From contig JAFAZX010000068.1 of the NCBI GenBank assembly GCA_019239425.1, positions 248,001 through 312,000 on the forward strand: a stretch of 64,000 bases of DNA, given 5' to 3'. The DNA comes from Acidobacteriota bacterium (GTDB lineage: Bacteria > Acidobacteriota > Blastocatellia > Pyrinomonadales > Pyrinomonadaceae). How positions within the stretch are numbered: position 1 is the stretch's first letter; the number at the start of each line of letters is the position of its first letter. The notes under the pieces were generated by a model that was not told the origin of the DNA, ran no database searches, and was given only the letters and a program-made list of their open reading frames with translations. Below, piece after piece: positions 53,978 to 62,717 of the stretch. The position numbers and the translations under genes were made by a program.

Positions 53978-55299
53978 GAAACCTTCGGCAGACCTTTGCG
54001 GGCGACGGCGGACATGACTTCGCAGAAGCGGTCGAGTTCTTTGAGTGTGGTGTAGACGCTCGGGGTGACGCGGACGCCTTTGAACTCTTCGTGGAGGATG
54101 GGGGTGGCGTAGATTTTGTGGCGTGACATGAGGTAGGCGCAGACGGCGTAGGGGTCTGTCTCCCCGACCTGGACGTTGGCGATGGCGCAGGACTGCCGGT
54201 CATCAAACGAAGTATTGAAGCGGACGTTCGGCTCGCCCTTGAGCTGGTTCATCCAGTGGCGCGCGAGCAGGCGGAGGCGCGCCTCCTTGCGCTCGGGGCC
54301 GACGCCCTGGTGGAAGAGCAGTGCCTCGCCGATGGCGAGACGCTGCGCGGCCGAGCGCGTGCCCGTCTCCTCGAACTTGCGGATGTCGGCGTCCTGCGAC
54401 TTCTCGGCGGCCATGAGCGGCCAGACCTTTGCGATTTTGTCCTTCCGCACGTAGAGCATCCCCGTGCCCTTCGGCGCGTGGAGCCACTTGTGCAAGCTCG
54501 TGCCGAAGTAGTCGCAGTTCAAGTCGTCGCGCTTGAACTGGAAGTGCGCGAGCGAGTGCGCGCCGTCCACGACCGTCTCGATGCCGCGCCGGCGGGCCAG
54601 CTCGCAGATGTCGTGGACGGGGACGATCTGCCCGGTGATGTTGACGACGTGCGAGACGAGGATGACGCGCGTGCGCGGCGTTAGCCCGGCCTCGAAGGCC
54701 GCCGTTATCTCGGAAGGGTCTTTCGGCGGGATGGGAACACGGACGGTCTTTAAGACGATGCCCTCGCGGCGCTCGCGCTGCCGGAGCGTGGTGAGCATGC
54801 GCGGGTAGTCCTGCGTCGTGGTGAGCACTTCGTCGCCGCGCTTGAGGTCGAGGCCGAAGAGGACTGCTTCGAGCGAGTCCGAGGTGTTGCGTGTGATGGC
54901 GACCTCCTCGCGGTCGCAGCCGAAGAGTTCCGCCAGCCCCGTCCGGATGGTCTCGGACTGCGGCTCCAAGATTTCCCACATCGTGTAGGCCGTGGCGTCC
55001 TCCTGCTGCCAGAGGTAGCGGACGAGCGCCTCCGTCACGATGCGGGGCGAGGGCGAGACGCCGCCGTTGTTCAAGTTGACTAGCCCTCGCGTGACGGAGA
55101 AGGACTGCTGGATGTCGAACCAGAAATCCTCGTCGCGCGCCGCCTCCTCGGCCGAGAGCCGGGAGACGCGTTTCGCCGCCGCGCGCACATCTTTCAGCAG
55201 AGAGGCGACCGTGGACGAAGAGAGCGCGGCGAGTCCCAGGCCCTTGCCGACCGACGAGAGGAAGCGGCGGCGGTCGAGCGCGCCGGGGTAGTGTTCCAT
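53974..55299 (-). CDS. Tat-exported class V aminotransferase (isopenicillin-N-epimerase-like)
   Basis: The product has 441 residues from the ATG at 55299; an ATG at 55332 gives 11 more residues. The twin-arginine signal is DRRRFLSSVGKGLGLAAL (residues 9-26). The PLP fold has D245 in VDGAHSL and the Schiff-base lysine K271 in TSLHKWLHAPKGTG, plus NGGVSPSP near the start. This resembles the isopenicillin N epimerase/cysteine desulfurase-like group. Export of a folded PLP enzyme is plausible through Tat. The reaction is unknown. It is 39 bases (or 6) after the GH31 gene. Confidence 0.9.
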   Translation of the reverse strand: MEHYPGALDRRRFLSSVGKGLGLAALSSSTVASLLKDVRAAAKRVSRLSAEEAARDEDFWFDIQQSFSVTRGLVNLNNGGVSPSPRIVTEALVRYLWQQEDATAYTMWEILEPQSETIRTGLAELFGCDREEVAITRNTSDSLEAVLFGLDLKRGDEVLTTTQDYPRMLTTLRQRERREGIVLKTVRVPIPPKDPSEITAAFEAGLTPRTRVILVSHVVNITGQIVPVHDICELARRRGIETVVDGAHSLAHFQFKRDDLNCDYFGTSLHKWLHAPKGTGMLYVRKDKIAKVWPLMAAEKSQDADIRKFEETGTRSAAQRLAIGEALLFHQGVGPERKEARLRLLARHWMNQLKGEPNVRFNTSFDDRQSCAIANVQVGETDPYAVCAYLMSRHKIYATPILHEEFKGVRVTPSVYTTLKELDRFCEVMSAVARKGLPKVS

Positions 55300-55338
55300 T
55301 CTTCGCGAACCTTTCTTGGCAGCCTTGCGCATTGCGGT

Positions 55339-57885
55339 TTAAGGCGTGAGCGTAAACTCTTCAAAGTCCCTCGACGGCGGGAGGAGCACGAAGACGTGGC
55401 CGCCCAGCTTGTGCTCGGAAGGGATCAGCGCGGTGTTCGCCGCGACGCGCACCTCGCGCGGCAGTTGGCCTGGGAGGAATTCGAGCGCGCCGACCTTGCG
55501 CCCGGCGTACGAGCCCGCGCGCGCGAGTTTGAGCAGGCCGCCGCGCAGCGTCGCCGCCGTCGTGCGCCCCGCGCCGTAGCCGTCGCCCGCGTCCTCGTAC
55601 AAACTGCTCGCGCCGTCGGAGCCCGTGACGACTAGGAGTGAGAGCGGCGCGTTCCGCATCTCGCCCGTGTGCTGCACGACCGCCTGCGTGGGGATGACCG
55701 AGCCGGCGCGCGCGAAGAGCGGGAGTCGGTCGAGCGGCGCCTCTACCTCCGCGTCACGCCCGCCCTCGTAAACTTTGCCCGTCCACCAGTCAACCCAGTT
55801 GTCGCCCGCGGGGAAGTAGACGCCGCGCTTCGTCGTCGACTCGCGCACGACGGGCGCGACGAGCAGGTCGCGGCCGACGAGGTACTCGTCCTCCAACGTG
55901 TACGTGCGCTGGTCGTCCGGGTACTCGAACCAGAGCGGGCGCATGACGGGCGCGCCCGTCTGCGTGTGCTCGTAGAAGAGCGAGTAGAGGTACGGGAGCA
56001 GGCGGTAGCGCAGCTCGACGGTCGCGCGGTTGACCTTCGTGAACTCTTCGCCGAACGAGTAAGGCTCGTGCGGGTTGGAGCCGGCCTCGGAGTGCGAGCG
56101 GAAGAAGGGCGTGAGCGCCGCGGCCTGGAGCCAGCGCGCGTAAAGCTCAGGGCTGGGGTTGCCGGAGAAGCCGCCCACGTCCGAGCCGACGAAGGGCACG
56201 CCCGAGACGCCAAGGTTGAGGAGCATCGGGATGGAGAGTCTCAGGTGATCCCAGCTCGCGACGTTGTCGCCCGTCCAGACCGCGGAGTAGCGCTGCACGC
56301 CCGCGTAGCCCGCGCGCGTCAGCACGAAGGGTCGCGCGTCGGGGCGGAGCTTGCGCAAACCTTCGAAGGTCGCGCGCGCCATCTGCATGCCATAGACGTT
56401 GTGGTAGCGCGCATGATTGTCAGGCTCCCCGTCGCCCGCGTGCCGCGCGCTGAGCGGGAACGTCTTCATCGGGTGGTGATAGATGTCGGGCTTCGGCGTC
56501 GTGTCGGAGAGGAAGACGCCGGGCTCGTTCATGTCGTTCCAGAAGCCCGCGACGCCCTCGTCCAGGTTCTGTTTGTAGAGTGAGCCGAACCACTCGCGCG
56601 CCTTCGGGTCGGTGAAGTCGGGGAAGACGCAGACCCCGGGCCAGACCGTGGCGCGCAGCTCGTTCGTGACCTCGTTCTGGACGAAGTGGCGGCCCGCGCG
56701 GATGTCTTTATAGACCTGATAGTTTTCGTCCACCTTGATGCCGGGGTCGATGATGAGGACGACGCGGAAGCCCTCGGCGCGCAAGTCCGCGATCATCTTC
56801 GGGGGGTCGGGGAAGCGCTCGCGGTTCCAGGTGAAGACGCGGAAGCCGTCCATGTAGTCGATGTCGAGGTAGATGACGTCCGCCGGGATTTTCGCCTCGC
56901 GGAAGCCGCGCGCGACCTCGCGCACGCGCGCCTCGGGGTAGTAAGACCAGCGCGACTGCTGGTTGCCGAGCGCCCAGACGGGGGGGAGCGGCGCGCGCCC
57001 CGTGAGGTCTGTGTAGTCGCGCAGGATGTTTTTGGGTGAGCGCTCTTTGCCGCCGGTGAAGACGTAGTAGTTCAACTCGCCGCGCGCCGCGCCGAAGGTG
57101 ACGCGCGCCGGGTCGGTCTTCCCCATGTCGAAGTAGGTGCGCGAGGTGTTGTCGAGGAAGAGTCCGTAGGCGAGGCTTTGCGGCCCCGGGTCGGGTCGCT
57201 TATCCTCCCCCGTCTTGATGTCCGTGATGACTTCGTGAGCGAGGGCGGATCGCGCCTGCCGCAGCGCGACGTAGAAGCCGATGGACTGGTAGATGGGGTC
57301 GAGGCCGCGCGGGTAGCCGTAGGTGTCCGTGTTCCACATCACGAACTGCTGCGTGTCGCGCGAATGGGTCGCGCCCGCCTTCTCGCCGAGGCCGTAGTAG
57401 GTCTCCCACTCGACGCGCTTGACGGAGGTCTCGACGGCGCCCGTGTCGGGGTCGAACGACGTGCCCTTCGCCGCGTCGGCCTCGACGACCGCCTGCCCCG
57501 CGGCGTCGAGCACGCTGACGAGGAAGGGGCGGCGCTTAATGACGATAGTCGTGCCGTTGAGCGAAGAGATGCGGATTTCGTCGCGCGACTCCGTGACCTT
57601 CGCCGCGACGGTCTTGCGGTCTTTCGACTCGACGGCGTAGGAGAAGTCGCGCTCGAACGCGCCCGAAGGGGCGAGGCGGACGCGCACCGTCTCAAGGTCG
57701 CGGAAGGTGACGGCGACGCGCGCGCCCGAGGTGAGCGTCAGGACGACGCCGTCCGCCTGGCGCGTCACGGTCTTCACGTCGCCCGCGGCGCGCCAGGCCG
57801 CGCGCGCCTCGCCCCCTTGCAGGAGCAGGCCGAAGAGGAGGGAGACGAAGGCGGTGCAAGCGGTGCGTCGAAGAGTTCTGTCCAT
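55339..57885 (-). CDS. GH31 alpha-glucosidase/alpha-xylosidase, exported
   Basis: The protein has 848 residues with a signal peptide (TAFVSLLFGLLLQGGEARA). An N-terminal beta-sandwich is followed by the TIM barrel with nucleophile D451 in GFWNDMNEPGVF and acid/base D540 in WTGDNVASWD. The signatures DVIYLDIDYMDGF and GVPFVGSDVGGFSG are also typical. GH31 enzymes act on alpha-glucosidic or alpha-xylosidic ends. The N-terminal position and export point to oligosaccharide hydrolysis outside the cytoplasm. The upstream small membrane-protein gene ends one base before its start codon. Confidence 0.95.
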   Translation of the reverse strand: MDRTLRRTACTAFVSLLFGLLLQGGEARAAWRAAGDVKTVTRQADGVVLTLTSGARVAVTFRDLETVRVRLAPSGAFERDFSYAVESKDRKTVAAKVTESRDEIRISSLNGTTIVIKRRPFLVSVLDAAGQAVVEADAAKGTSFDPDTGAVETSVKRVEWETYYGLGEKAGATHSRDTQQFVMWNTDTYGYPRGLDPIYQSIGFYVALRQARSALAHEVITDIKTGEDKRPDPGPQSLAYGLFLDNTSRTYFDMGKTDPARVTFGAARGELNYYVFTGGKERSPKNILRDYTDLTGRAPLPPVWALGNQQSRWSYYPEARVREVARGFREAKIPADVIYLDIDYMDGFRVFTWNRERFPDPPKMIADLRAEGFRVVLIIDPGIKVDENYQVYKDIRAGRHFVQNEVTNELRATVWPGVCVFPDFTDPKAREWFGSLYKQNLDEGVAGFWNDMNEPGVFLSDTTPKPDIYHHPMKTFPLSARHAGDGEPDNHARYHNVYGMQMARATFEGLRKLRPDARPFVLTRAGYAGVQRYSAVWTGDNVASWDHLRLSIPMLLNLGVSGVPFVGSDVGGFSGNPSPELYARWLQAAALTPFFRSHSEAGSNPHEPYSFGEEFTKVNRATVELRYRLLPYLYSLFYEHTQTGAPVMRPLWFEYPDDQRTYTLEDEYLVGRDLLVAPVVRESTTKRGVYFPAGDNWVDWWTGKVYEGGRDAEVEAPLDRLPLFARAGSVIPTQAVVQHTGEMRNAPLSLLVVTGSDGASSLYEDAGDGYGAGRTTAATLRGGLLKLARAGSYAGRKVGALEFLPGQLPREVRVAANTALIPSEHKLGGHVFVLLPPSRDFEEFTLTP

Positions 57886-57886
57886 G

Positions 57887-58423
57887 TCAGCGTAGCCTCG
57901 AAGGTGCAGGGGTGGCCGGCGTGGGCGGCGTGGCCGGCGGAGGTGGCGTGGGCAGCCCGGCAGGGCCGCTGCCGCTGCCGCCGCTGTTGTCGTGGTGCTG
58001 CTCGCAGAACTGCTGCACCTGCTGGAAGAGCTGGCCGCACTGCTTCTCGGGCGACAGCCCGTAGCGCTGGCACTGCCGCTGCTGCCACGCGACGGCCTTC
58101 ATGAACTCCGTCTGGCGCGGCACCTCGTCGCAGAAGCCGGGCGTCGGGCGGCTCTTTTCGAGGCAGGCGCGCAGGAAGAGGTTGGTCTTAAGCAGGTCGG
58201 TGAAGCCCTCGCCCCGCGCGTGCCGCGCGGCCGCCTCGTTCAGACAGCCCTCGTTGTCCGTGCGCCGCCCGTACTCGACGCCCTCGTTGTAGGTCTGCTT
58301 GCCCGACTCCACCAGCCCCGGCACGTACGTCCGCGCCGCGAAGTAGAGCGCGACCCCGGCCCCCACGGAGAGCACCAGCACCAGCACCACCACGACGAGC
58401 AGCACCTTCACCCAGGTAGGCAT
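57887..58423 (-). CDS. Small membrane-anchored protein with Cys-rich domain
   Basis: The product has 178 residues. The start at 58423 has AAGGAGG 7 bases upstream; a longer frame begins in the repeat. A membrane anchor (VKVLLVVVVLVLVLSVGAGVALYF) is followed by a helical domain with cysteines at C60, C87, C98, C118, C127 and C137 and a Pro-rich tail. I recognise no family. It directly precedes GH31, with one base between stop and start, so it is likely in the same operon. Confidence 0.72.
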   Translation of the reverse strand: MPTWVKVLLVVVVLVLVLSVGAGVALYFAARTYVPGLVESGKQTYNEGVEYGRRTDNEGCLNEAAARHARGEGFTDLLKTNLFLRACLEKSRPTPGFCDEVPRQTEFMKAVAWQQRQCQRYGLSPEKQCGQLFQQVQQFCEQHHDNSGGSGSGPAGLPTPPPPATPPTPATPAPSRLR

Positions 58424-58436
58424 GGGAACCTCCTTC

Positions 58437-58523
58437 GGGTGATAAGTGATGAGTGATAAGTGATAAGAAAGAACAGCGGGCTTGGCCTTTTTCTTATCAC
58501 TTATCACTCATCACTTATCACCC
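58437..58523. repeat. Inverted repeat of GTGATAA heptamers
   Basis: 34-base arms (58437-58470 and 58490-58523) are perfectly complementary with a 19-base loop. The arms are made of GTGATAA/GTGATGA heptamers. The right arm supplies the stop codon of the amidohydrolase at 58511. Confidence 0.95.
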
Positions 58524-60376
58524 TTCCTTTCGTAAACCACCCGGCCGTTGAAGACGGTGATGTCCGCCTCGGTCTGGAGGATTTCGCGGGGCGGGACGGT
58601 CAGGAGGTCTCTGGAGTGGACGACGAGGTCGGCCAGCATCCCCGCCGCGACCTGCCCCTTCTCCTTCTCCTCGAAGGAGGCGTAGGCCGACTCGGCCGTG
58701 TAGTTGCGGATGGCGTCTTCGATGGAGAGGCGCTCCTCGGGCCACCAGCCGCCCTCGGGCGCGCCGTCCTCCGCGCCCTGGCGCGTGACCGCGGCGTAGA
58801 GGCCGAGGTAAGGGTTGATCGGCTCGACCGGCCAGTCGGTGCCGAAGGGGACGTGGACGCCGTGCGCCATGAAGGTGTGCCAACTGTAGGCCCCGAGCAC
58901 GCGGTACTCGCCCAGGCGATCCTGCGCCCAGCGCTTGTCCGAGATGGCGTGCGAGGGCTGCATCGAGGCGATGACGCCGAGGTCGCGGAAGCGCGCGAAG
59001 TCAGTGGGCGCGACCACCTGCGCGTGCTCGACGCGGTGGCGCGGCAGCCCCTTGATTTCGACACAGGCCGGCGCGCCGCAAGGCTCGCCCCTCCGCTGGC
59101 GAAGGACTGTCTCGCGGATGTCCAGGTCGGGGGACGGCGTGTTCGGGAGGCCGAGCCGCCGCAGGGTCTCGTCGCGGTTCTGCTTGAGCGCCCTGTTCAG
59201 CTCGCTCAGCAATTCTTCGTCGGCGGCGGCGTAGGCGTCGAGCGCCATGCGGTTGGCGCGGTCGCCGATGGCGTGGAAGGTTATCTGAAAGCCCTCCCGC
59301 GCGCGCTCGACCGTCATCCGCGTCAGCTGCTCGGGCGACATGCGCGGGATGCCGCTGTTGTGCGGGTCGTCGGCGAAGGGCGCGAGCATGGCCGCCGTGC
59401 GCGAGCCGAGCGTCCCATCCACGTAGCCCTTGAGCGCCGTGAGGCGCAGACGCAGGGGCTCGTCCTTCTGCGACGCGAACTCGGCGCGCTCGCGCTTCAG
59501 CTCTTCGACCGTGCGGTCGAACTGCTGCCACTCGGCGACGCGCACGGTGAGCTTGTCGGCTTTGAGCAGCTCGCGGTAGAGCGGCGTCGCCTCGAAGCTG
59601 GGCACGTCGTTGGTCTGAATCGAGGTCAGTCCGTAGCGCCGCGCCTCGGCGAGCGCGCGGCTCAAGGCCTCCAACATCTCTTCGCGCGTCGCCGCGGGCA
59701 CGACGTTGGCGACGAGGTTGCCGGCCGTCTCCTTCAGGATGCCGGTCGGCTCGCCGCCCGCGTCGCGGAGGATTTCGCCGCCCTGCGGGTCGCGGGTCTC
59801 GCGCGTGACGTTCCCCTTCTGCAGGGCGAGCGAGTTGACCCAGGAGACGTGCCCGTCCACGCGCTGGAGGATGACGGGGTTGTCGGGCGCGACTTCGTCG
59901 AGGTCTCTCTTCGTCGGCCACTGGCCGCCCCAGAGCGTGTGATCCCAGCCGCGCCCGGTGACCCACGCGCCCGCGGGCAGCTCTTTGACGCGCGCCGCGA
60001 CGCGCGCCTTCGCCTCGGCCAGAGTCTGCGCGCCGATGAGGTTCACGCGAAGAAGTGAAAGGCCGCCGCCGAGGAAGTGTATGTGCGCGTCGTTGAAGCC
60101 GGGCGTGACGAGCCGGCCTTTGAGGTCGATGGTACGCGCGGCCGTGTAGCGCGCGGCGATCTCGCGCGAGGTGCCGACGGCGACGATGCGTTCGCCCTGG
60201 ACGGCGACGGCCTCGGCCAGCGTGCCGCGCGCGTCCGCGGTGAAGACCTTGCCGTTGGTGAGTATCAGGCTGACCTTCTGCTTCGACTGGCGCGCGGCGC
60301 GGGCGGGGGCGAGCGCCGCCGCCGCGCAGATTGTCGCCAGCAGCAGGGTCAGTGCGAGCCTTGTGCGCAGAAACAT
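58511..60376 (-). CDS. Amidohydrolase-3 family protein, exported
   Basis: The product has 621 residues from the ATG at 60376; the frame to 60475 extends into the repeat. A signal peptide (LRTRLALTLLLATICAAAALAPARA) is followed by a YtcJ-type amidohydrolase: LILTNGKVFTADARG, VTPGFNDAHIHFLGGG (metal HxH), GRGWDHTLWGG, FHAIGDRANRMALDAY and the late FGTDWPVEPINPYLGLYAAVTRQG. The family hydrolyses N-acyl or cyclic amide bonds. The substrate is unknown. The C-terminal GDK and its stop codon fall inside the heptamer repeat. Confidence 0.88.
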   Translation of the reverse strand: MFLRTRLALTLLLATICAAAALAPARAARQSKQKVSLILTNGKVFTADARGTLAEAVAVQGERIVAVGTSREIAARYTAARTIDLKGRLVTPGFNDAHIHFLGGGLSLLRVNLIGAQTLAEAKARVAARVKELPAGAWVTGRGWDHTLWGGQWPTKRDLDEVAPDNPVILQRVDGHVSWVNSLALQKGNVTRETRDPQGGEILRDAGGEPTGILKETAGNLVANVVPAATREEMLEALSRALAEARRYGLTSIQTNDVPSFEATPLYRELLKADKLTVRVAEWQQFDRTVEELKRERAEFASQKDEPLRLRLTALKGYVDGTLGSRTAAMLAPFADDPHNSGIPRMSPEQLTRMTVERAREGFQITFHAIGDRANRMALDAYAAADEELLSELNRALKQNRDETLRRLGLPNTPSPDLDIRETVLRQRRGEPCGAPACVEIKGLPRHRVEHAQVVAPTDFARFRDLGVIASMQPSHAISDKRWAQDRLGEYRVLGAYSWHTFMAHGVHVPFGTDWPVEPINPYLGLYAAVTRQGAEDGAPEGGWWPEERLSIEDAIRNYTAESAYASFEEKEKGQVAAGMLADLVVHSRDLLTVPPREILQTEADITVFNGRVVYERKGDK

Positions 60377-60456
60377 CTCTTTGGACTCTTGCGGGACGGG
60401 ATGAGCCGAGACGCGCTTTTTATACCACCTTATAACTCTTACCGAAAGCGATTCAC

Positions 60457-60520
60457 CACAGAGACACAGAGGCACAGCTCGAAGTTATAAGTCTTCGAGC
60501 TGTGCCTCTGTGTCTCTGTG
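60457..60520. repeat. Inverted repeat of ACAGAGGC/ACAGAGAC octamers
   Basis: 28-base arms (60457-60484 and 60493-60520) are perfectly complementary with an 8-base loop. It lies between divergent genes. The right side continues one more unit (to about 60530). Confidence 0.93.
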
Positions 60521-60542
60521 TCTCTGTGTTAATTTCTAGCTC

Positions 60543-61253
60543 ATGCACGCCACGGCGAAAGCGGAAGGTCAGGTGGACGAGCGCGTCGGGCGCGCGTACC
60601 GCTTCGCCGACCTCTCCGGCTACACCTTCAGGCAGCGCCTCGCCATCCGCGCCGCCGGGCTGGTCTTCCCCGTGCTCATCCGCGCCGTAGGCTGTACGCT
60701 CCGCTTCGAGGTCGAAGGTCAAGAGCACTGGGACGAGGCCGCGCGCGCGGGCGGTCTTCCCATCTACACCTTCTGGCACGACCGCATCTTCGCCGGCACC
60801 TACTTCTTCCGCGGCCGCCGCATCGTCATCATGACCTCGCAGAGCTTCGACGGCGAGTACATCGCGCGCTTCATCCAGCGTCTCGGCTACGGCGCCGTCC
60901 GCGGCTCCTCCACCCGCGGCGGCGTCGGCGCGCTCGTCGAATTGACCAGGCTCGTCCGGAGGGGCTGCCCGGCCGGCTTCTCCATCGACGGCCCGCGCGG
61001 CCCGCGCCACGTCGCCAAGATGGGCGCGGTGCTGCTCGCCAAGAAGACCGGCCAGGCCGTCCTCCCCTTCGGCGTCAACGCCGAGCGCTTCTGGTCTCTG
61101 GGGAGCTGGGATCGGATGCAGATTCCGAAACCCTTCTCGCGCGTCCGCGTCCGCTTCGCCCCGCCTCTCCGCGTCCCCGCAGACGCCGACGAAGAGACTC
61201 TCAACGCCGTGCGCGACGAGCTGCAACGCGCGCTCGACGGCGTCAGCCCTTAA
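60543..61253 (+). CDS. Lysophospholipid acyltransferase-family protein (DUF374)
   Basis: The protein has 236 residues. The DUF374 family is an acyltransferase-like group. Visible patterns are the short hydrophobic start (FRQRLAIRAAGLVFPVLIRAVG), FWHDRIFAGTYFF (the H-x-x-x-F-like catalytic site) and GAVRGSSTRGGVGALVELTR, then FSIDGPRGPRHVAKMGAVLLAKKTG. Its members attach acyl chains to lipid A-like or phospholipid substrates in the inner membrane. The specific substrate is not determined. Confidence 0.9.
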   Translation: MHATAKAEGQVDERVGRAYRFADLSGYTFRQRLAIRAAGLVFPVLIRAVGCTLRFEVEGQEHWDEAARAGGLPIYTFWHDRIFAGTYFFRGRRIVIMTSQSFDGEYIARFIQRLGYGAVRGSSTRGGVGALVELTRLVRRGCPAGFSIDGPRGPRHVAKMGAVLLAKKTGQAVLPFGVNAERFWSLGSWDRMQIPKPFSRVRVRFAPPLRVPADADEETLNAVRDELQRALDGVSP

Positions 61254-61376
61254 CTCACGGCCGCGGCGTGGCGCGCCGCCGCGCACGTGTAGTAGGATTG
61301 CCGCACACCCCGCAGTTCCCTTGAGAAGCTCTACACGTTCGAAGGCACGGAAACCTTTCTCCCGAGGAGACTCGCA

Positions 61377-62531
61377 ATGATAAATGAGGAGCGCATCAAG
61401 AACCTTCTGCTCGAACTCGTCCAGATCGACTCCATCTCGCGCGAGGAGCGCGACGTGGCCCAGCGCATCAAGCAGTATTGCGAGGAGCTGGGCGCCGAAG
61501 TCTTCATCGACGACGCGGGGGAGAAGGTCGGCGGCAACACCGGCAACGTCATCGCGCGCTTCCCCGGCACCGTCACCGCGGCCGAGCCGATCATGATGAG
61601 CGCGCACATGGACACGGTCGTCCCCGGCCGCGGGGTCAAGCCGATAATCGAGGGCGACATCATCCGCACCGACGGCTCGACCGTCCTGGGCGGCGACGAC
61701 AAGTCGGGCTGCGCCGTCATCATCGAGACCATCCGCTGCCTGCAGGAGCAGGCGATCCCGCACGCGCCCATCGACGCCGTCTTCTCCATCTGCGAGGAGG
61801 TCGGCCTGCTCGGCGCCAAGCACCTCGACCTGTCGAAGGTGCGCGCCCGCTACGGGCTGGTCTTCGACTCCGACGACCCCGGCTTCCTCTTCACCAAGGG
61901 GCCTTCGGCCGACCACTTCGAGGTCAAGATTTACGGCCTCGAAGCGCACGCGGGCGTCGCGCCCGAAGAGGGCATCTCCGCCATCCGCGTCGCCGCCGAG
62001 GCCATCAGCGCCATGAAGCTCTTCCGCATCGACGAGGAGACGACCGCCAACATCGGCACCATCCGCGGCGGCGAGGCGACGAACATCATCACCAACCTCG
62101 TCACGATCACGGGCGAGGCGCGCAGCCTGGACGACGCCAAGCTCGACGCGCAGACCGCGCACATCCTCAAGTGCTTCGAGGAGGCCGCCGCCAGGTTCGA
62201 GGTGACGGTGGACGGCGTCACGACGAAGGCGCGCGTCGAGCACCACGTCTCGCGCGAGTACCACGCGATGGACGTGTCGGACGACTCGCGCGTCGTCCGG
62301 CTCGTGAAGGAGGCGGCCGCGCGCATGGGGCTCGACGTCAAGACGCTCGCCTCGGGCGGCGGCTGCGACGCCAACATCTTCAACAAGCGCGGCATCGAGT
62401 GCGCCAACCTCGGCACAGGGATGCGCCAGATTCACACCGTCAAGGAGTGGCTCAACGTCAAGGACATGTACGCCTCCGCCAACATGACCCTGGAGATCAT
62501 GCGCCTCAACGGCGAGGCCGCCCTGAAATAA
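61377..62531 (+). CDS. M20-family metallopeptidase (PepT/tripeptidase-like)
   Basis: The protein has 384 residues. The metal ligands are visible in MSAHMDTVVPGRG, GGDDKSG (the bridging aspartate) and CEEVGLLGA. A dimerisation domain (about residues 180-290) has VKIYGLEAHAGVAPEEGISA. A final GGGCDANIFNKRGIE and a histidine in GMRQIHTVKEW complete the site. This is the PepT-2-type M20 branch, which removes the N-terminal residue from tripeptides. It is cytoplasmic (no signal). Confidence 0.93.
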   Translation: MINEERIKNLLLELVQIDSISREERDVAQRIKQYCEELGAEVFIDDAGEKVGGNTGNVIARFPGTVTAAEPIMMSAHMDTVVPGRGVKPIIEGDIIRTDGSTVLGGDDKSGCAVIIETIRCLQEQAIPHAPIDAVFSICEEVGLLGAKHLDLSKVRARYGLVFDSDDPGFLFTKGPSADHFEVKIYGLEAHAGVAPEEGISAIRVAAEAISAMKLFRIDEETTANIGTIRGGEATNIITNLVTITGEARSLDDAKLDAQTAHILKCFEEAAARFEVTVDGVTTKARVEHHVSREYHAMDVSDDSRVVRLVKEAAARMGLDVKTLASGGGCDANIFNKRGIECANLGTGMRQIHTVKEWLNVKDMYASANMTLEIMRLNGEAALK

Positions 62532-62544
62532 AAACGAAGTGAAA

Positions 62545-62685
62545 GCTGGGAGCGCGGGCATCCCTGCCCGCCATGAGCGCGAGAGCGCGAAAGCTATGAG
62601 ACTTGATACCGCAACGTTGAGGTAAGAAGTAGGACGGTCAGCGCGCTGGCGCGCGGTTGCGGGCAGGGATGCCCGCGCTCCCAGC
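62545..62685. repeat. Inverted repeat with nested palindrome (GCGGGCA type)
   Basis: 27-base arms (62545-62571 and 62659-62685) are perfectly complementary with an 87-base loop. The arms hold a self-complementary GGGCATCCCTGCCC-like core. No short tandem unit is obvious, so it may be a different class from the heptamer repeats. Confidence 0.85.
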
Positions 62686-62717
62686 GTTAAGGCTCGACCC
62701 TTCGGATGGAGAGACAG

